Positions 1 to 12,720 are shown, counted from the stretch's first letter. The stretch is 64,000 bases of DNA from Gonatopus flavifemur (GCA_018340375.1 JAFFJZ010000004.1:21612001-21676000); one strand, 5' to 3'. Notes: generated from the sequence alone by a model not told the origin. Numbers and translations: made by a program.

Positions 1-119
1 TCCGAAACAATTTTTTCACAGTGCAGCCTCGATCTGCATGCACAATTTGTGGAGCGGAGTAGACAAATATTGAATCATTTCGAAGAGAAACTTCTGAGAA
101 TGAACAATTGAGGACATTT

Positions 120-1330
120 GAGTGATTACTCAGCTGAAAATTCCTAGATGGACTGGATCCCTAATCTCAAATGTGGGCTCAGATTCCCGCCCAGGACCAT
201 TCGAGTTCCAACTTAAGGCCGGGGTTACCGTGTAGGCTCCTGCTCGGGATTACTTGGGTTTCCGTTTGGCAGAAACTTAAGCGGTCCCGGGCGGGACTCT
301 GAGTCCGCATGCGAATTTGAATATTTCGTTCATCCGGGAACTCACAGCCGGATAGGGAATCTTTAGAAGATTAAGCGGATGAAAATTTAACCATCGAATC
401 TTGTCCAGAACTTGTCTGATAAATTCATGAAAGAAAAATTCGCATAGACACTGTTAAATCAAGAGCTAATATTTCATAAACACCCAAAAACATCTAGGAC
501 AGTTGAAGAACGCCAAAGTATAACCTTGGACACTCTTGAACCCAAATGGCGAATCAAATGAACAAATGTGGATATAACTGCAGAAATCTTACAATTCAAT
601 GCAGATGTGGTAAAATAACCAGGGAACCTGTTCAGCACTGCCGAGAATAGTCAAAGCGAGACAATAGCGGACATTAACCTGAACAAGTAAAGGGTGATTG
701 ATTAATCTCAGTGAGCGAAGTTTGAACGTGGATTTTCAATGATTGAACAATTCTGGACACAGATAAATTTGATGTTCTAGAAATAACATGTGTGTAACAA
801 AAATTTACGAAGTTTTGCCAAGATTCTGTGAGGAAAACTAGAGAAATACAATTCAACACTCACAGAAAATTATCATCAAGAGTCCCCGAAATGAATCCCA
901 CGACAGCCTAGTCCCTCGAGGTATCCACTTCGCTGCATGTTTTCACGAAGTCTATTGGATTTTTGCAAAACCTTTGGAATTTCACACGACTCAGACAGAG
1001 ACTCCATAAAAAGAATCCAATTCAAAATCTAATCGTACGCAGTTGGAAATTCCCGGATGGACAGGATTCGCTCAGATTCTCATCCAAGCCTCGTGTTAAC
1101 TCTTCCTGGATTCGTCAAAGATCCCTCAGGTTTTCTTTCGATACCTCTAAAGCTCCGGTCAGGTGAGAATCACGAGTTAGAGCCTGAGGGATAGAAATAG
1201 AACGAGACTCCGAAGGGTCCTGGGTGGGAACCTAACTGATTCCAGATATCCATCCGTGAATTTCCAATTGGGTAATCAGAATCTGGATAGGTACCCCTTG
1301 TTTCAACTATCATTTCCGTCTGAAATTTTT
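120..1330. repeat. Degenerate dispersed repeat (GGTCCCGGGCGGGACT vocabulary)
   Basis: Recurring pieces such as TCCCGGGCGGGACTC, CACTTGGGATTCC, CCGCATGCGAATTTG and CCATCCAGGATG variants occur at about 130-420 and 1020-1290. Related pieces reappear at 55840-55990 and 58315-58450. No coding exon is visible. Confidence 0.5.
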
Positions 1331-3300
1331 AGAATCCCTACTGAAAATGCCAAGCAGATCTGGACAAAAGATATTTGCTCAGACTTTGAACAGTTTTCGT
1401 TCTAGGAAATCCGATCAGAAACTGAAAAATGGTAGTTTCTGATCGGATCTTTTGGGATAAAAACCATCCCAAGCCTGGAAACTAGTTTTTATCCGCATGT
1501 GTCTGGCATTTTTGCCTTGGCATGGATGAGTTTGACTATTCGTCAGTTGAATTTTTCACTTCTTTTTCAAACTGCAATCTAAAATTCGAGGTTAGAATTT
1601 CACCATTACTTGAATTTTAGAACAAAATTCCATTTGAAACGGATGAATTCACTTCTGAAACGATTGACAGTTTACTCCTTTGAACTTGGACGGTGTTAGC
1701 TATTCTTGAAATGTTTTTTAAAGCGATCAGAAAAATGTGCGCCTGAATTTGATTGTTTTTCGTCCCAGGAAGTTGGGTAAAAACAATTTAAACGATAGTT
1801 GACTCATTTTTGAGTGATTTCAATTTCCGTTTGAAATTTGGTTTCTACGCGAATTTTCCAAGTTCATAATGGAAGAATTTCTCAATATCCGATGCCATTT
1901 GCGAGATAAAAACCAATTGAGGTTGAACAGAGCATTCCTTGACCGATTCTGACATAGACATTCGGAAAAAAAACGTTCTCATGAAATTTGATTCGAGCTT
2001 CATTGGGAAGAATATCAGAAGTTTTGTACTCAATCCAATGGTGAATTCCATCTTTTGTGAGAAAAGCCTCTCTTTTCTGAATTAGAATCTGTGGAATGCA
2101 TTCCCTGCTGGGAATTCCTGTCAGAACCGGGCAACAAAAACAACTGTCAAGCTTTGAAGGATGTTTGTCTCTGGAAATTCGGTTGAAACTTGCAACACTT
2201 TGCACCCAGTTTTGTTCAGAATTGCCAAATTGGAATATCCTGTCAAAAACTACCCAGGTGAGAAAAGTTTATCTGAAACTTTCTGAAAATCTTCCTGAAT
2301 TCCACTGAAACACTCTGAAAACCTATAAAAATTTCTTCCAAGTCTGAAAGATTTTGAACAACTCTGAAAATCTCTGAAAAGTTCTGCAAAACTTTCAATT
2401 ATCGGGCACGCTTTTCCACTGAAAATGTTTCTGAATATTCACGAATATCTCTGAAAATCTCTGAAAATTCCAGTGTTTTTCAGTGAAATGTTTCCATCAG
2501 GGTAACAGGAAAATTTTCGTCAGTTTTCGACTGGATATGACAGCCTGTGAATTTCAGATAAGATCGTTTCAAAACTCGCTGTCAGTTTTTAACAGAATGT
2601 CCCAAGTTGGTATTTCCGCATAAAATCGATAAAAAATTTAGTCAGTTTTCAATCAGATCCCCAGGGATGAAACATTTAGAAATGATCTTTTCTCATTCGG
2701 ATGGTATTTCCATTGATTTCGAGTGAAATTGCAATTTCAAATCGTGATATTCTAACGTCATAGCTTAGACCTTCACTTTGAAAGAGTAGAAATTCTTCTC
2801 GGAATATTGACAAACTCACTGTTCACTTTAAACTTTCAGTTTTGAGACATATGAACAGACTCCGCGCTAAAGACTTTGTCACTCCTTCCAGACTATATAA
2901 CTAATGATGATCTCCGTTGTTGTAAAGGTTCTATTAACTCTATTTCGCATCTGTCGAACGAATTTATCTACAACCTGCCTAAAAGATATCGAAAGGCAAA
3001 AAATGTGTACTGAAAGTAGAACAAAAAATTCCAAAAAACACAACGTCCGAAACTTGACGTCGCATAAAAAATGTCGCATAAGATGTCCTTTAAATATCTT
3101 CCTGAGTATAACTACAGGTTAGAAATGCTAAGGAGGTTCTTGAAAGTTCTAAGCATGTTTTATGAGCATTCTTAGAATCTTCGAATGAGACTGTTTCGGA
3201 TTAGTATATTCTATGCACATTTTCAGAACGTATTTTTCGAATTTATCCAAAACAGTCCCATCTGCACATTCTATGCATGATCACGAAATGAATACAGAAT
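1331..3300. repeat. Degenerate repeat region with a CTCTGAAAA word array (2260-2515)
   Basis: The part at 2260-2515 is made of divergent CTCTGAAAATCTC words and ends TTCAGTGAAATGTTTCCATCAGGG. The same right end appears at 49822-49842, closing a second array of the same word. The flanking sequence (1331-2259, 2516-3300) has weaker repetition and no convincing exon. Confidence 0.55.
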
Positions 3301-3369
3301 ATTTGAAATGTTCTTGTGCTACTTGGGTTTAGACAATGCTCTCAAAATTATCTATTTAATACCTGAAAA

Positions 3370-4250
3370 ACATTTTGAGCAGAAATTTTCTAGAAGATAT
3401 CGCAAGACATCTGTCAAATATTTCGTAAGAATATCTTTTCGGAGTCTAAAAGATGTCTTGAGCAGCACATTTAGATCAGTTCAAGATATCTCAATATTTC
3501 TCAGGAAAAACCTCTTACAGATATCTCGAAGATGTCTTCAAGGTATCTTCACTAAGATATTTTTAAACATCTCTAAAACATAATTCGAAGATATCTTCGG
3601 TGAAATGTATTCAATTCACGACATCTTTTAGATGAAATATGTCCTCAAGACATGTATGTTCATTGAATTATTTCGTCTACAATTGAAACTTTGAGATTCC
3701 TCCAAAACATCTCCTGAGATATCTTTCATGCATCACATTGAACAAAAAACGATTCTCAAGATATATTTTTAAAAAAAGTTTGAGACGTTTCGTTTAACAG
3801 TAAAAGGCAACTTTTCGACATTTGAAGCAGTTCTTATTTATGAAGCATCCAAAAAAATCTCAAACTCGTCTCAAAATACCTTTGAAATATGAATTGTCAT
3901 GTACGATATCTCAGAAATTTTTCAAAGAGATTTTTCAACCTAGAGGAAGCTCTTTGAATTCAAATCAAGATGGGTTTGGACATCTCCTACCCAAGAAACA
4001 TTTTTTATTTCTCTTTTGGATCACTCTGAAAAATATCTTCAAAGAATCTAAAAGATCTCCCACGCAACAAATTTAGATATTTCGAAGACATCTTGAAATG
4101 AGACAGTTTTTTTTCATCTTCCAGATATCTTTCAGAGTGCTCCGGAAGACACACACACAATTATTTATTGAGTATACATTCAAACTCCTCTATTTCTGTT
4201 GGAAAGATATCTTGGAAGATATTTAAAATACAAAAATATATAATGTTAAT
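3370..4250. repeat. AGATATCTT word array
   Basis: The palindromic word AGATATCT(T) and variants recur a dozen or more times at irregular spacing in both senses, for example at 3588, 3716, 3903, 4030, 4122 and 4204. The frames at 3308-3583 and 3822-4076 are readings of it. Confidence 0.7.
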
Positions 4251-4259
4251 CCTGTCCCG

Positions 4260-7200
4260 TACTTCATGATCAATTTTGCCTTCTCTCATTTGTTTACAAT
4301 ACCAGTACAATAACGAGTCAAACAGAAGGAGGAATCATTACAAATTCTGCTCATATGTCTCAAAATTCGTACGAATCATGTCCAAAACATGTCTTCCTAG
4401 ACATTTTCACCGATATTCGTTTAAATAAGAACACTAATCACAATTGTATTGAAATTTAGAACACATCTCTCTCCTCTATTCGCCTACAAAACGCTCTACC
4501 GTAACAAGGCTCACGTGTAGACCGGATTCAGACAATGACTTTAAGATCGGGATATCCAGTCTTAGGCAATGTGACCGACTCCCAATCCCTGTCGTCTCTC
4601 TTGTCCCTTCTTTTTCACAAGAAGTTTTCAACTTACGCAATACATCATCCACACTCGCACATGAAACCAATCACACGATACAATACAATACCGGCAACTC
4701 TGATATTACACAATTACAACTACCCCTACGATAATACCGTGATAATCATGTAATAATCATAATTGCACTTTACTCATAAGAAACCTCTATTCTTTCCACT
4801 CTCTTATTACTTTTGTTCATCGGAGGATAACTTAGATTATTTCGGATAAGCGAATAAATATTTTTGTCACTTAACATTAGCATGAAACGACTACTTATTT
4901 AGTCTGAAGCGGAATACGTGATTGATCGTCAATTATAATAATAATCGTAATAATAATGAGAATCATAATTCATGTTTTTTTCTTCAATATTTACACAAAA
5001 CTCTCTTTCTCTCTTTTTCTCTCTCTCTCTCTCACCAGTCATTCTCTCTTTTCTTCCTTAATAGCCTGCCTTTTATAAACCACCGCACGTATCTAAATTT
5101 TACCCTTAAAAATTGTAAGCTTAATCATTAATATTACTTATAAATATTATTTTATATGTAATTTCAAAAATTACATGACGCTCGCTAGAGAGATCTTCCT
5201 ATTATTTTTTTTCCTTCAGCACGTCCTAAATCGTACAATAACATAGACGATATGAGCCTACATTATCAAGTAGTTATCTTACGCGGACAATCCAACAGTA
5301 CCGCATATATTATGAAATTTTGCAAATTTCGAGTGGTATTTTTTTTAGTTTTGAGATTCCAAAGAATTATGTAAAACATTAATAAATAATAAATGACTCC
5401 AAAATTGACTAGATCGTGTATATAAAATATTGAAAAATGTACAGCGGCGGTGTTGTCATTGTTCGGTCATTGTCCGAATAAGAAACTTACATATTTGATT
5501 TACGTTTATGTTTGTTGTTTTTTTTGAGAAAAAAGAACAATTATATCGTTAAAGATTATATGTACATAATACTTAGTCGTATACCCTAAATCTAGTGAAA
5601 AGAATTATCTCGAGTATATAAAATAATCTTAAAGCAAGTATAAAATTGCATTTATCATTGATTTTATAATAATTTACTTATATAAATTATAAAGATAATA
5701 AAACGATAAAACGATTTATCGATAAAGAGTAGAAATTCCTTTCTGATTTCTAATCGTTAGCGATGATTTAATGTAACAAAAGATGATTTATAAATTTGTT
5801 TTTTAAACAATAAATAATACTGTCAATGATAATCTTTCTCGTGAGATTTTGTCTCTCCCCTTCTCTTAGTCTTTTCGTGATAAATCATAATCGTTAAATA
5901 AATTAATGAATAAAAATCACTAATTCCAAGGGATGGTACTGTATCTTTTTTTTTTCTTTTCTTTTCAAACTATATTTAATCGATCGAAGAATATAGCTTC
6001 TTTCATTCTCATTTTCTCTCGATCTTCATGTATATATCTATCTATGTATATATATATATATATATATATAATATGTACACATACATGTGTGTGTGTGTGT
6101 GTTCGCATGCGTGCGTGTGTGTGTGTGTGTGTGTGTATATGTAAAGTATCCATTCCGGAATACTTTCATTCGGAAGAAAAACATAGAAAATCTACTCGTT
6201 CCTCAAAGACTGAATTTCATAGATCGTCCGGATACTTTCTTTTCTTTGCCTCCCGTTTGTTTCGTTTAAAATCATATCTATCAACAATGATTTTTTGAAT
6301 TCTTAAGAATTTCGCGCTTGGTTGAAAGTTCAAGATTAAAACAAATAATGTGTTAACAATCGGTTTCAAATGTTGTATATTGCAATATAATTATGGTTCA
6401 ACGTAAACGATTGTTGGGTTGTTTGTTTATTTGTAATGCCCAGCGGCCTGTCAAATGATGCTTATTAATTACATGACATTTTGTTCAATGCCATTTCTCT
6501 GATATACGCAATATGTGAATCTCAGGCACAGGATTTGGAAATAATACGTCGTGATTGGAATAATTTACTGTCATGTGCGCTCCTCGCAAACCCTGATTAT
6601 CGGTTACCACAGATCCCTTAACAGGACTGTTGTTTAGTGAAAATTTACGATAGAAAAGAAAATTTTATGCGAAAAATGGAATTTTGTTTTCATCCAAGAC
6701 CTGAGAGTTGAATGTATAACTGCTTGGCATAATGTATAACAGTATATTATAATATGATATGCAACATTTATAATCTAAATCTTATTTCATTAATAATTGT
6801 CGGTTTATGCTGGGCATTGATTCTCTTGCTATTCACTGTAAAACTGAAAGAATCCTCTTTAAAATGTACATACGTCGTAGCACTTGGTACATTGTTCAAC
6901 TATTGAGAAAACATTGCAATCACTTACCAATGTAATAACAGATAATAAAAATCGTTAGTATAATAATCAATGTAGTAGTAGTAATAAGTAGTTGCAGTCG
7001 TTGCAACTTACTTTTCTTCAGTACTATTGTAAAACTTGTTGTATGTAAATATATTATAATAATATATAGCTGCCTCTGTTTTAATAATTTGATTGTTACG
7101 TGAGGTAAGGAGCCTGTTATCTGAACCATACGATTATAATATTAATCACGATTCCAAGAAATGATTTGTCTCGGTGTGGTATCGTTAGATACGATCTAGA

Positions 7201-8440
7201 TACATTTTCCCCTCGTTTGCAAATTTCTTAGAATCGGTATTATAAATCGTACGTTTTTATGGAACTATTGTCATCTGTAAAATATAATATAAAAAGATCC
7301 TGAGTTGTACTGTGTGGTACTATGGCTATGGAATTGTATTAAAGCTAACACTCCGACAAATTCGGTTGAAAAAGGTCGGTATTTTGTTACTTGTCTCTTC
7401 TATTGCTGTGAATTCTAACCAATCCCGGGGATGATTGATTCAAACGAACATTCCGATCGAAGGAAGACTAGAGTCCTCCAGGAAGATTGAAAAATTAAGG
7501 ACAAAATAAAGATATATTTGTCGCCGAAGTGTTAACTCTAGTACGAATATATATTCAATTCAATCCGCTGCTTTGTTGCAATAACGGTTTGTTCGTCGAT
7601 AACTGTTAATAATAAATATTATTACTCCGTTGAGCTGTCAATTGGCTGTATATTGCAATGTATGCATGTGAAAAATATATCATTGTTTATGAGCCTATGT
7701 CATTGCACATTGCACTGCAATAATAAAGTAAATATAATTATCTCTGTAAGAATATAATATTGTTGTAAATATCTGTAGTCTGTGTAACACTGTATAGCAT
7801 TAAATAAAACAACAAGTATCCGACTGCAGAAATATATCGGTACGAGGTGGGGTGGCTTCTCCACCTACGTTATTTTAGTCTTTGTCAACCCCACGTTGAG
7901 TGAGGCTTCATTCATTTCTTCCTCATTCATTTTGTTTTGTTTGTTTTTTTTCAATTATATAATTATTCATAGGCACGGGACATAATAAGTAAAATAGTCT
8001 CCCAAACCTATATATACATCGTTTGTTTCTGTTCTGTTCTATTCTGTTGCGAACGATCATTAAACGGCATGACCTGCATAGACGTATAATGAATAACTAA
8101 ATCAAAGAAACAATGCGCGTTGAATTTAGGTAGAGAAATTTTGTAAAATAAAATGTTCGAATATTTGCCTGATGTTTGTTTTTGTTTGTTCGTTTGTTTG
8201 TTATCCTTTTTTTGTCTTATCTCTTTTCCTCGTCTCATTCTCTTTTGGAAACGATTAAATACAGAATCAGCCTTGTACGTGTTGTCGTAATTTCTAGATT
8301 TTTAAATATAAAGATACGTTTCCTATTAAATCACAAGTTCACTAAATAATAATAAGTTTTCTCGGTTACTCTTTACTATATCACAAAATTATACCGGGCA
8401 ACGGAGAGTAAAAAAAGAAAACAAATATAATCTATATATA
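4260..8440. other. AT-rich single-copy region; possible long 3' UTR of the BTB-ZF gene
   Basis: There is no convincing coding exon, little of the dispersed repeat material seen elsewhere, and many A/T-rich runs. It directly follows the stop codon of the minus-strand gene, and long 3' UTRs are common for neural BTB-ZF genes, so it may be transcribed (inference). On the plus strand, AATAAA-type signals occur at 7722 and 7803 with 3'-end-like sequence around them, so the end of a plus-strand transcript is an alternative reading. A pyrimidine-rich CT run lies at 5003-5045. Confidence 0.35.
6031..6140. repeat. Compound microsatellite (TA)n-(TG)n
   Basis: A TA dinucleotide run (6046-6070) is followed by two TG runs (6085-6101 and 6111-6136). 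The open frames through it (VCVCVC, HTHTHT) are artefacts of the repeat. Confidence 0.95.
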
Positions 8441-9156
8441 TTAGTGATACGTAGCGTCAAACTTCAATATACTGCTGGGAAAATCACTATTGAGTTGAGC
8501 TATCTCTACCGCGAAAGAATTGTTATCGTTGGCCCGTGGTTGGTAAGCCCCGAGCTTTGGCTCTCCGTTTCCACTTCCACTTCCGCTACCGCTTCCCCCG
8601 CTCTCATCCGACGATGTGCTGAGCCGAGGAGGCGGAGCGGAGGAGGACGTCAAAAGCACCTTATTGTTATCCACCTGAGGAGTTTGAATTTGAGTTTGAG
8701 ATTGGGTTTGAGTTTGACTTTGTAACGATTGCGATTGCGGTTGTGGCTGTTGTTGTTGTTGTTGTTGTTGTTGTTGTACTTGTACTTGCGTTTGAGTTTG
8801 AGTCTGTGATTGTGTTTGAACTTGAGCCTGAACCGATTGTTGATTCTGATTAGAAACCTGAGCTCCGCTTTGAGCCTGCGTTTGTCCCTGTCCCTGTCCT
8901 TGAACCTGAACCTTAACCTGATGATGGTAGATTTCTTCCTGACGTTGTCTGTCTGCCACTGTGAGGTCGTGGAAACTGACCAGGTGACGCTTCAGGTACA
9001 GCTTGGTCTTGAAGGGCTTGTTACATAGAGGGCATGTGACACTCTGAGGGTTGTGGATGAGGCGCATGTGCTGCCGTAGATTGGACAAGTTACTGTACAT
9101 GCGGTTGCACACAGGACAAGGGCGTGGGTCCAGCGAGTGCAGTTTACGCAGGTCAG
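8441..9156 (-). CDS. BTB-ZF coding exon 6 (two C2H2 fingers, Gln-rich tail, stop)
   Basis: The acceptor is a TG-rich tract ending TTGCAG|CTGACC. The exon encodes [16 protein letters not shown] followed by two C2H2 fingers of C-X2-C-X12-H-X4-H spacing. After the fingers comes a tail of about 100 residues made largely of Gln alternating with Val, Thr and Ser, including a pure CAA/CAG run (8743-8776 on the plus strand). A Ser/Gly repeat and a conserved-looking end ([15 protein letters not shown]) precede TAA at 8443-8441. The upstream ORF part reading VCVAADL is intron. Length variation in the Gln run is likely between individuals. Confidence 0.92.
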
Positions 9157-12100
9157 CTGCAACACACACACAACTTGCTCTAACCGGATAGCAGCCCACA
9201 GCGATAGCACGTTACCACAGCATAGCATCACGCTTTTTATCACACACCACGTATCAAATATCAAATCAATTACCACCCACCACAGGACAGCAACAACCAG
9301 CGAAGAACCCTATTTAGCGTTAACCAACTTTGCTGCCTGCACGGTACATTTACAACGTGGTTTTTCGCAAGGCTACAACTTTGCAAAGAAACAAACAAAG
9401 GTTTTTAGTACAAAATAATGCTAATAATGTGGTCAAGTTCGAACGTATAATGCAAGGATTATGACTTGACGAGTGCGGATCGACTATATGAATGAACAAA
9501 ACCAATTGTTATGAGTCGGTTTTTTAATTACAAACGAATGGAATTGGTTATGACGTAGTATGGTATGGTATGGTATGGTATGGTATGGTATAGTATGGTA
9601 CGGTATGGTATGGCATGGTTAGCGAACGAGAAGAACAGAAAAACAAAAAAAAAGATTGAAAATGAGAAGAAGGAGTTTTATTTCAAGTGCCAGTACACTT
9701 TGTATTAATTTACACTTTTGCGAAGTATTATGTACAAATCGTTTGGATGACATATGATCGATAAAACCAAAGCGAGATGATGAAGGAGTTTGATTGGTAC
9801 AGAAAACAAATCCAAGGAGGAAAAGAAGATGATCGGTGAAGGAGAGAAGCGACAGAGGGTAATGACGGTTTTTCCCTAAAGGTCAAAACATGTCAACATA
9901 AAAAGCATGAAAAACAGAAAACGTAGAAGCCAGGGGATTAGGATGGTGTTGAAATATGTACACGCAGGATAAAATTGTTAATTATTCGGTTCGAGGTAAC
10001 GTTCATACAACACAGCCGATTAGCTGCAAACTGCACTCCATGGACTTGGACTTATATGGTAGCCTCTGAGTGTCAAATGTCTCCTACCACCTACCAAGAC
10101 CTACCGAGCTACACACGAGCTTACCATTTCAAACTGTCAAGATTCCTTTCTCCTTCCTTCTTTCTATTTCACATTTTGATATTTGTGATATAACGGCTAG
10201 GTTGTTGCTGTTTGTAATGGTGCTCGCACTACCAAAAAAAATAAAAAAAAAAAGAGAAACCAAGTAGGCGAAAGTGACTCACCTTGCTGCTCCTGATTCA
10301 GCTCGGTACTGCCGTGCGAAGGCCCAGGAAGTCCTCCTTCCATTCCACTCCCTAAAATATAATAAATCATCGATAATCTTTCAAATTTTTTATGATTCAG
10401 ATAAAAGGCATTCGAACGTACCTTGATAAGATGCCGGATAACTCGGTAAAACCTCCATCCCACCATCCAAACTGAGAAATCCACTCGGGAGAGCATTGAC
10501 TTCTTGTTTGGGTGAACAATCGTCGTCACTACCGTATTCAGGTAATTCTATTTTTGGCTACAAATTGAAACGATCAATCATTAAAGTTTGTCGAGGGTGT
10601 ATGGGGTATCGAATACTTACCTCAACAACGTCGATATCTTTGTAACAATCGAGCTGAACTTGGGGCTCGATGAGGGGGCGTGTACGTGGCGCGGTTGTAG
10701 AAGAAGGCGGCACAGAGGGTACAGGACTAGAAATTTGATGAGGCGAATCGCTTCTTTTACACAGCCTTTTTAGTGGTGGAGGACTCGACGGTGGTGGAGT
10801 TTTACTACGTTCGTCATCAAAACTCGGTGAGATCAAGCCACGACCGTTTGATGTGTGAATATTATTCGTCTTTGAATGCTGCTGGTGTAGTAAAATGTAT
10901 ATTAATTATGCAATTGATTGAAATTCATCACGAGAATACCCTGGTGATCGAATTGAAAGTTTTACTCTCTGAGAAAATAACTGAAACATCTGTTCCCAGA
11001 CAATACAATCTCTACAAAGGATAAATCATATCTATACTCTCTACATGAGACAAAACAATCATTACACATTCCCACGTTCTATGAATGTTTTGTACACATT
11101 TCGTTTTAAATCCGATTTTGAAACGAATGAACCTGGGTATCCCCTACGCCTTTCAAAAACGGAACATTGTTTTGAAAATTCCGCACGACGAGGAACTCAC
11201 TTTTTCGTTGTTGTGTTGATTGTTTTGAGAGTCGGTGAGGCCACGAATTTGGAGAGATTCAGCAGTACGCAAGAAAGTAGGCAATTCGGCTTGAGAAATG
11301 TTCACTTCACCGGCGTACATGAATTCCAGCAGCGATTGTAGATGTTCGAATTCGACATCTCGCATGAAGATGATCGGATGTTTGCACGGGTTCGTCTGCA
11401 ATGACAAAACACTATTCAGTTGTCGAATAAAAATCATTTGATACATGGTTTTTCGACCAGAGACCAAAAGAGGGAAACAATATAATTGAAATGCAAAAAT
11501 CACTACACAAAGTATATAGCACAAGGTTCATTATGCAATATGTTAATTATGAGAACAAGTGGATACGTATATTTCTATACAAACGTGATACACTTTCAGA
11601 AAACTTTCAACAATGTGAAACTATGTGATGTACACTCGATTCGACGTTACTCGATGAGTGATACAGAAAGGATAATTAGAAAAGAACGAATCGCACACGA
11701 TCGTTTCATTAGACATGAAAAGTTTCATGAGAAAATGTTAATGAGAATAGTAAGTATGGTTTAATAATCGTTCGATGATGGTTATATTAATCGTTGTTAT
11801 GTCATTGAATTTTCATAAATGAATCTCATAAGTGGGAGAAAAAGAATGATATGCGAGTGTGGATATATATACACGAAAGTTATAAATAATGAAAGAATCG
11901 TCATTATAAATAGATATTGTGTAATTTTGGAATTATTCATCGTGAGAGATGTGGATATATATATGTACATATATAACATGGGTTACGTAGATAGGTGGCG
12001 AGAGAGGGGCGCGGGGGTAAATGATAGGGAGAAGGGGGAGGGAGGCAGACTGATGAGGGGAAAGGCGACGGAGGGGCAAAGCAAAGGAGCGATATAGGGA

Positions 12101-12321
12101 GCGGGAAGAATAGAAGGAGATGGTTTTCTAACCTTGAACAACTCCTTGAAGTAAGGGCTGCAGGCCGAAAGGACGACCTTGTGAGCCTGCAGGCGTCTAC
12201 CGTCGCAGGCAAAGGTAACATCGACGAAGTCCTCGTCATCTCTGAGCGCCTCGAACTGGCTCGTGATGTTCGCCTGAAAGTTGTTCCACCGCAAGCAAAA
12301 CTGCTGCTGGCTATCCGTCAT
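8441..12321 (-). CDS. BTB/POZ - C2H2 zinc-finger transcription factor, complete coding region (six exons)
   Basis: Six exons on the minus strand join in frame: 12321-12133, 11395-11201, 10881-10621, 10557-10422, 10351-10283 and 9156-8441. They total 1566 nt, giving 521 residues and a TAA stop. Order of parts: BTB/POZ domain (residues about 8-120, opening FCLRWNNFQ, with [12 protein letters not shown] and ending IRGLTD); Ser/Pro-rich linker with a basic KRLCKR patch; acidic [13 protein letters not shown] stretch; two C2H2 fingers (C297, C300, H313, H318 and C325, C328, H341, H346); Gln-rich and Ser/Gly-rich tail. Known for this family: the BTB domain dimerises and recruits cofactors, and the fingers bind DNA in the nucleus. 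The BTB domain resembles the Broad/Tramtrack/Lola group. My memory favours a Broad- or CG8924-like member, unchecked, so no symbol is given. Related genes often splice one BTB part to alternative finger exons; only one finger exon is visible here. Confidence 0.93.
9157..10282 (-). other. Intron 5 of the BTB-ZF gene
   Basis: This is the longest of the introns between coding exons, lying between the linker exon and the finger exon. It contains the TATGG microsatellite and an A-rich tract at 10219-10258. I found no second pair of C2H2 fingers in it on either strand, so no alternative finger exon is visible here. Confidence 0.75.
9557..9619. repeat. Pentanucleotide microsatellite (TATGG)n
   Basis: About a dozen copies of TATGG, with a few variants (TATAG, TACGG, TGGCA), lie inside intron 5 of the BTB-ZF gene. 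Confidence 0.95.
10283..10351 (-). CDS. BTB-ZF coding exon 5 (short Gly/Gln linker)
   Basis: This 69-nt exon encodes [20 protein letters not shown] and a few more residues. The acceptor is ATTTTAG|GGAGT and the donor CAAG|GTGAGT. It starts and ends in phase 1, so it could be skipped without changing the frame. It leads directly into the zinc-finger exon. Confidence 0.82.
10422..10557 (-). CDS. BTB-ZF coding exon 4 (acidic linker)
   Basis: This exon encodes 45 residues plus one base, beginning [19 protein letters not shown]. The acceptor is AATTTGTAG|CCA and the donor CAAG|GTACGT, ending in phase 1. Joined to exon 3 it reads [13 protein letters not shown] Lys flanked by acidic residues, as in IKxE-type SUMO sites, is typical of such linkers; that role is an inference. 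Confidence 0.85.
10621..10881 (-). CDS. BTB-ZF coding exon 3 (Ser/Pro-rich linker)
   Basis: This exon encodes 87 residues with low-complexity Ser/Pro runs ([19 protein letters not shown]), probably disordered and with a possible nuclear localisation patch. The donor is GAG|GTAAGT. The acceptor region reads ACACCAGCAG, a NAGNAG tandem acceptor, so transcripts may include or drop one Gln (exon start 10881 or 10878). Both ends are phase 0. Confidence 0.85.
11201..11395 (-). CDS. BTB-ZF coding exon 2 (second half of BTB domain)
   Basis: This exon encodes 65 residues starting [20 protein letters not shown] and continuing through [11 protein letters not shown] and [15 protein letters not shown]. 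That completes the BTB fold and runs into an Asn/Gln-rich stretch. The acceptor is CATTGCAG|ACG and the donor AAA|GTGAGT; both ends are phase 0, so the exon could be skipped in frame. The conserved Cys-Lys-His-Pro motif after the splice joins exactly to exon 1. Confidence 0.93.
12133..12321 (-). CDS. BTB-ZF coding exon 1 (first half of BTB domain)
   Basis: This exon encodes 63 residues from [12 protein letters not shown] to SPYFKELFK. The ATG at 12321-12319 is chosen because the family usually starts a few residues before the FCLRWNN motif. The frame stays open upstream to 12366 without another ATG. The donor is AAG|GTTAGA (phase 0), and translation past it loses BTB similarity. The exon break after ELFK, in the middle of the BTB domain, is a common intron position in this family. 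Confidence 0.93.
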
Positions 12322-12603
12322 TCTCTCTTCTCTCTCAACTCGACCTCCCTCTTCTTTTAATAACACCTATGATCACACATTTGGGAGGAGGAAAGTACAA
12401 CTTATAATACCGTACGACGTCTAACTAAACTTAACTCTCTCATTACTGTAAAAATGTAAAATGTAAAAAGTGAATCGATGACTGAAGAGGAAACGTACGA
12501 TATAAATAATGACAATCGATATCCAAGGTTGCCAATCTCAAGGAGGAAAAAGTCTCTAGAGAAAGCTTGGCGGCGCGACACTGCGCACCAAATACGCACT
12601 TAC

Positions 12604-12720
12604 ATTTATCCCGTGGTGTGCGTCCAGGGCCGTCACGAGACGACCGCGCGCAAGGTAGTCTCGATACGACTAGATTCGGGGCGATATGAATTTCCATGTC
12701 ACCCCGAACGGACGAATCAC
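12604..12720 (-). promoter_or_regulatory. Probable non-coding first exon and promoter region of the BTB-ZF gene
   Basis: On the minus strand this GC- and CpG-rich block ends in a strong donor, GATAAAT|GTAAGTGCG (donor at 12603-12598). A matching acceptor, GATCATAG|GTG, lies at 12367 just before the coding exon. Splicing would place about 45 nt of leader before the ATG. The island stands out from AT-rich surroundings. The upstream edge is not defined by sequence alone. Confidence 0.5.
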
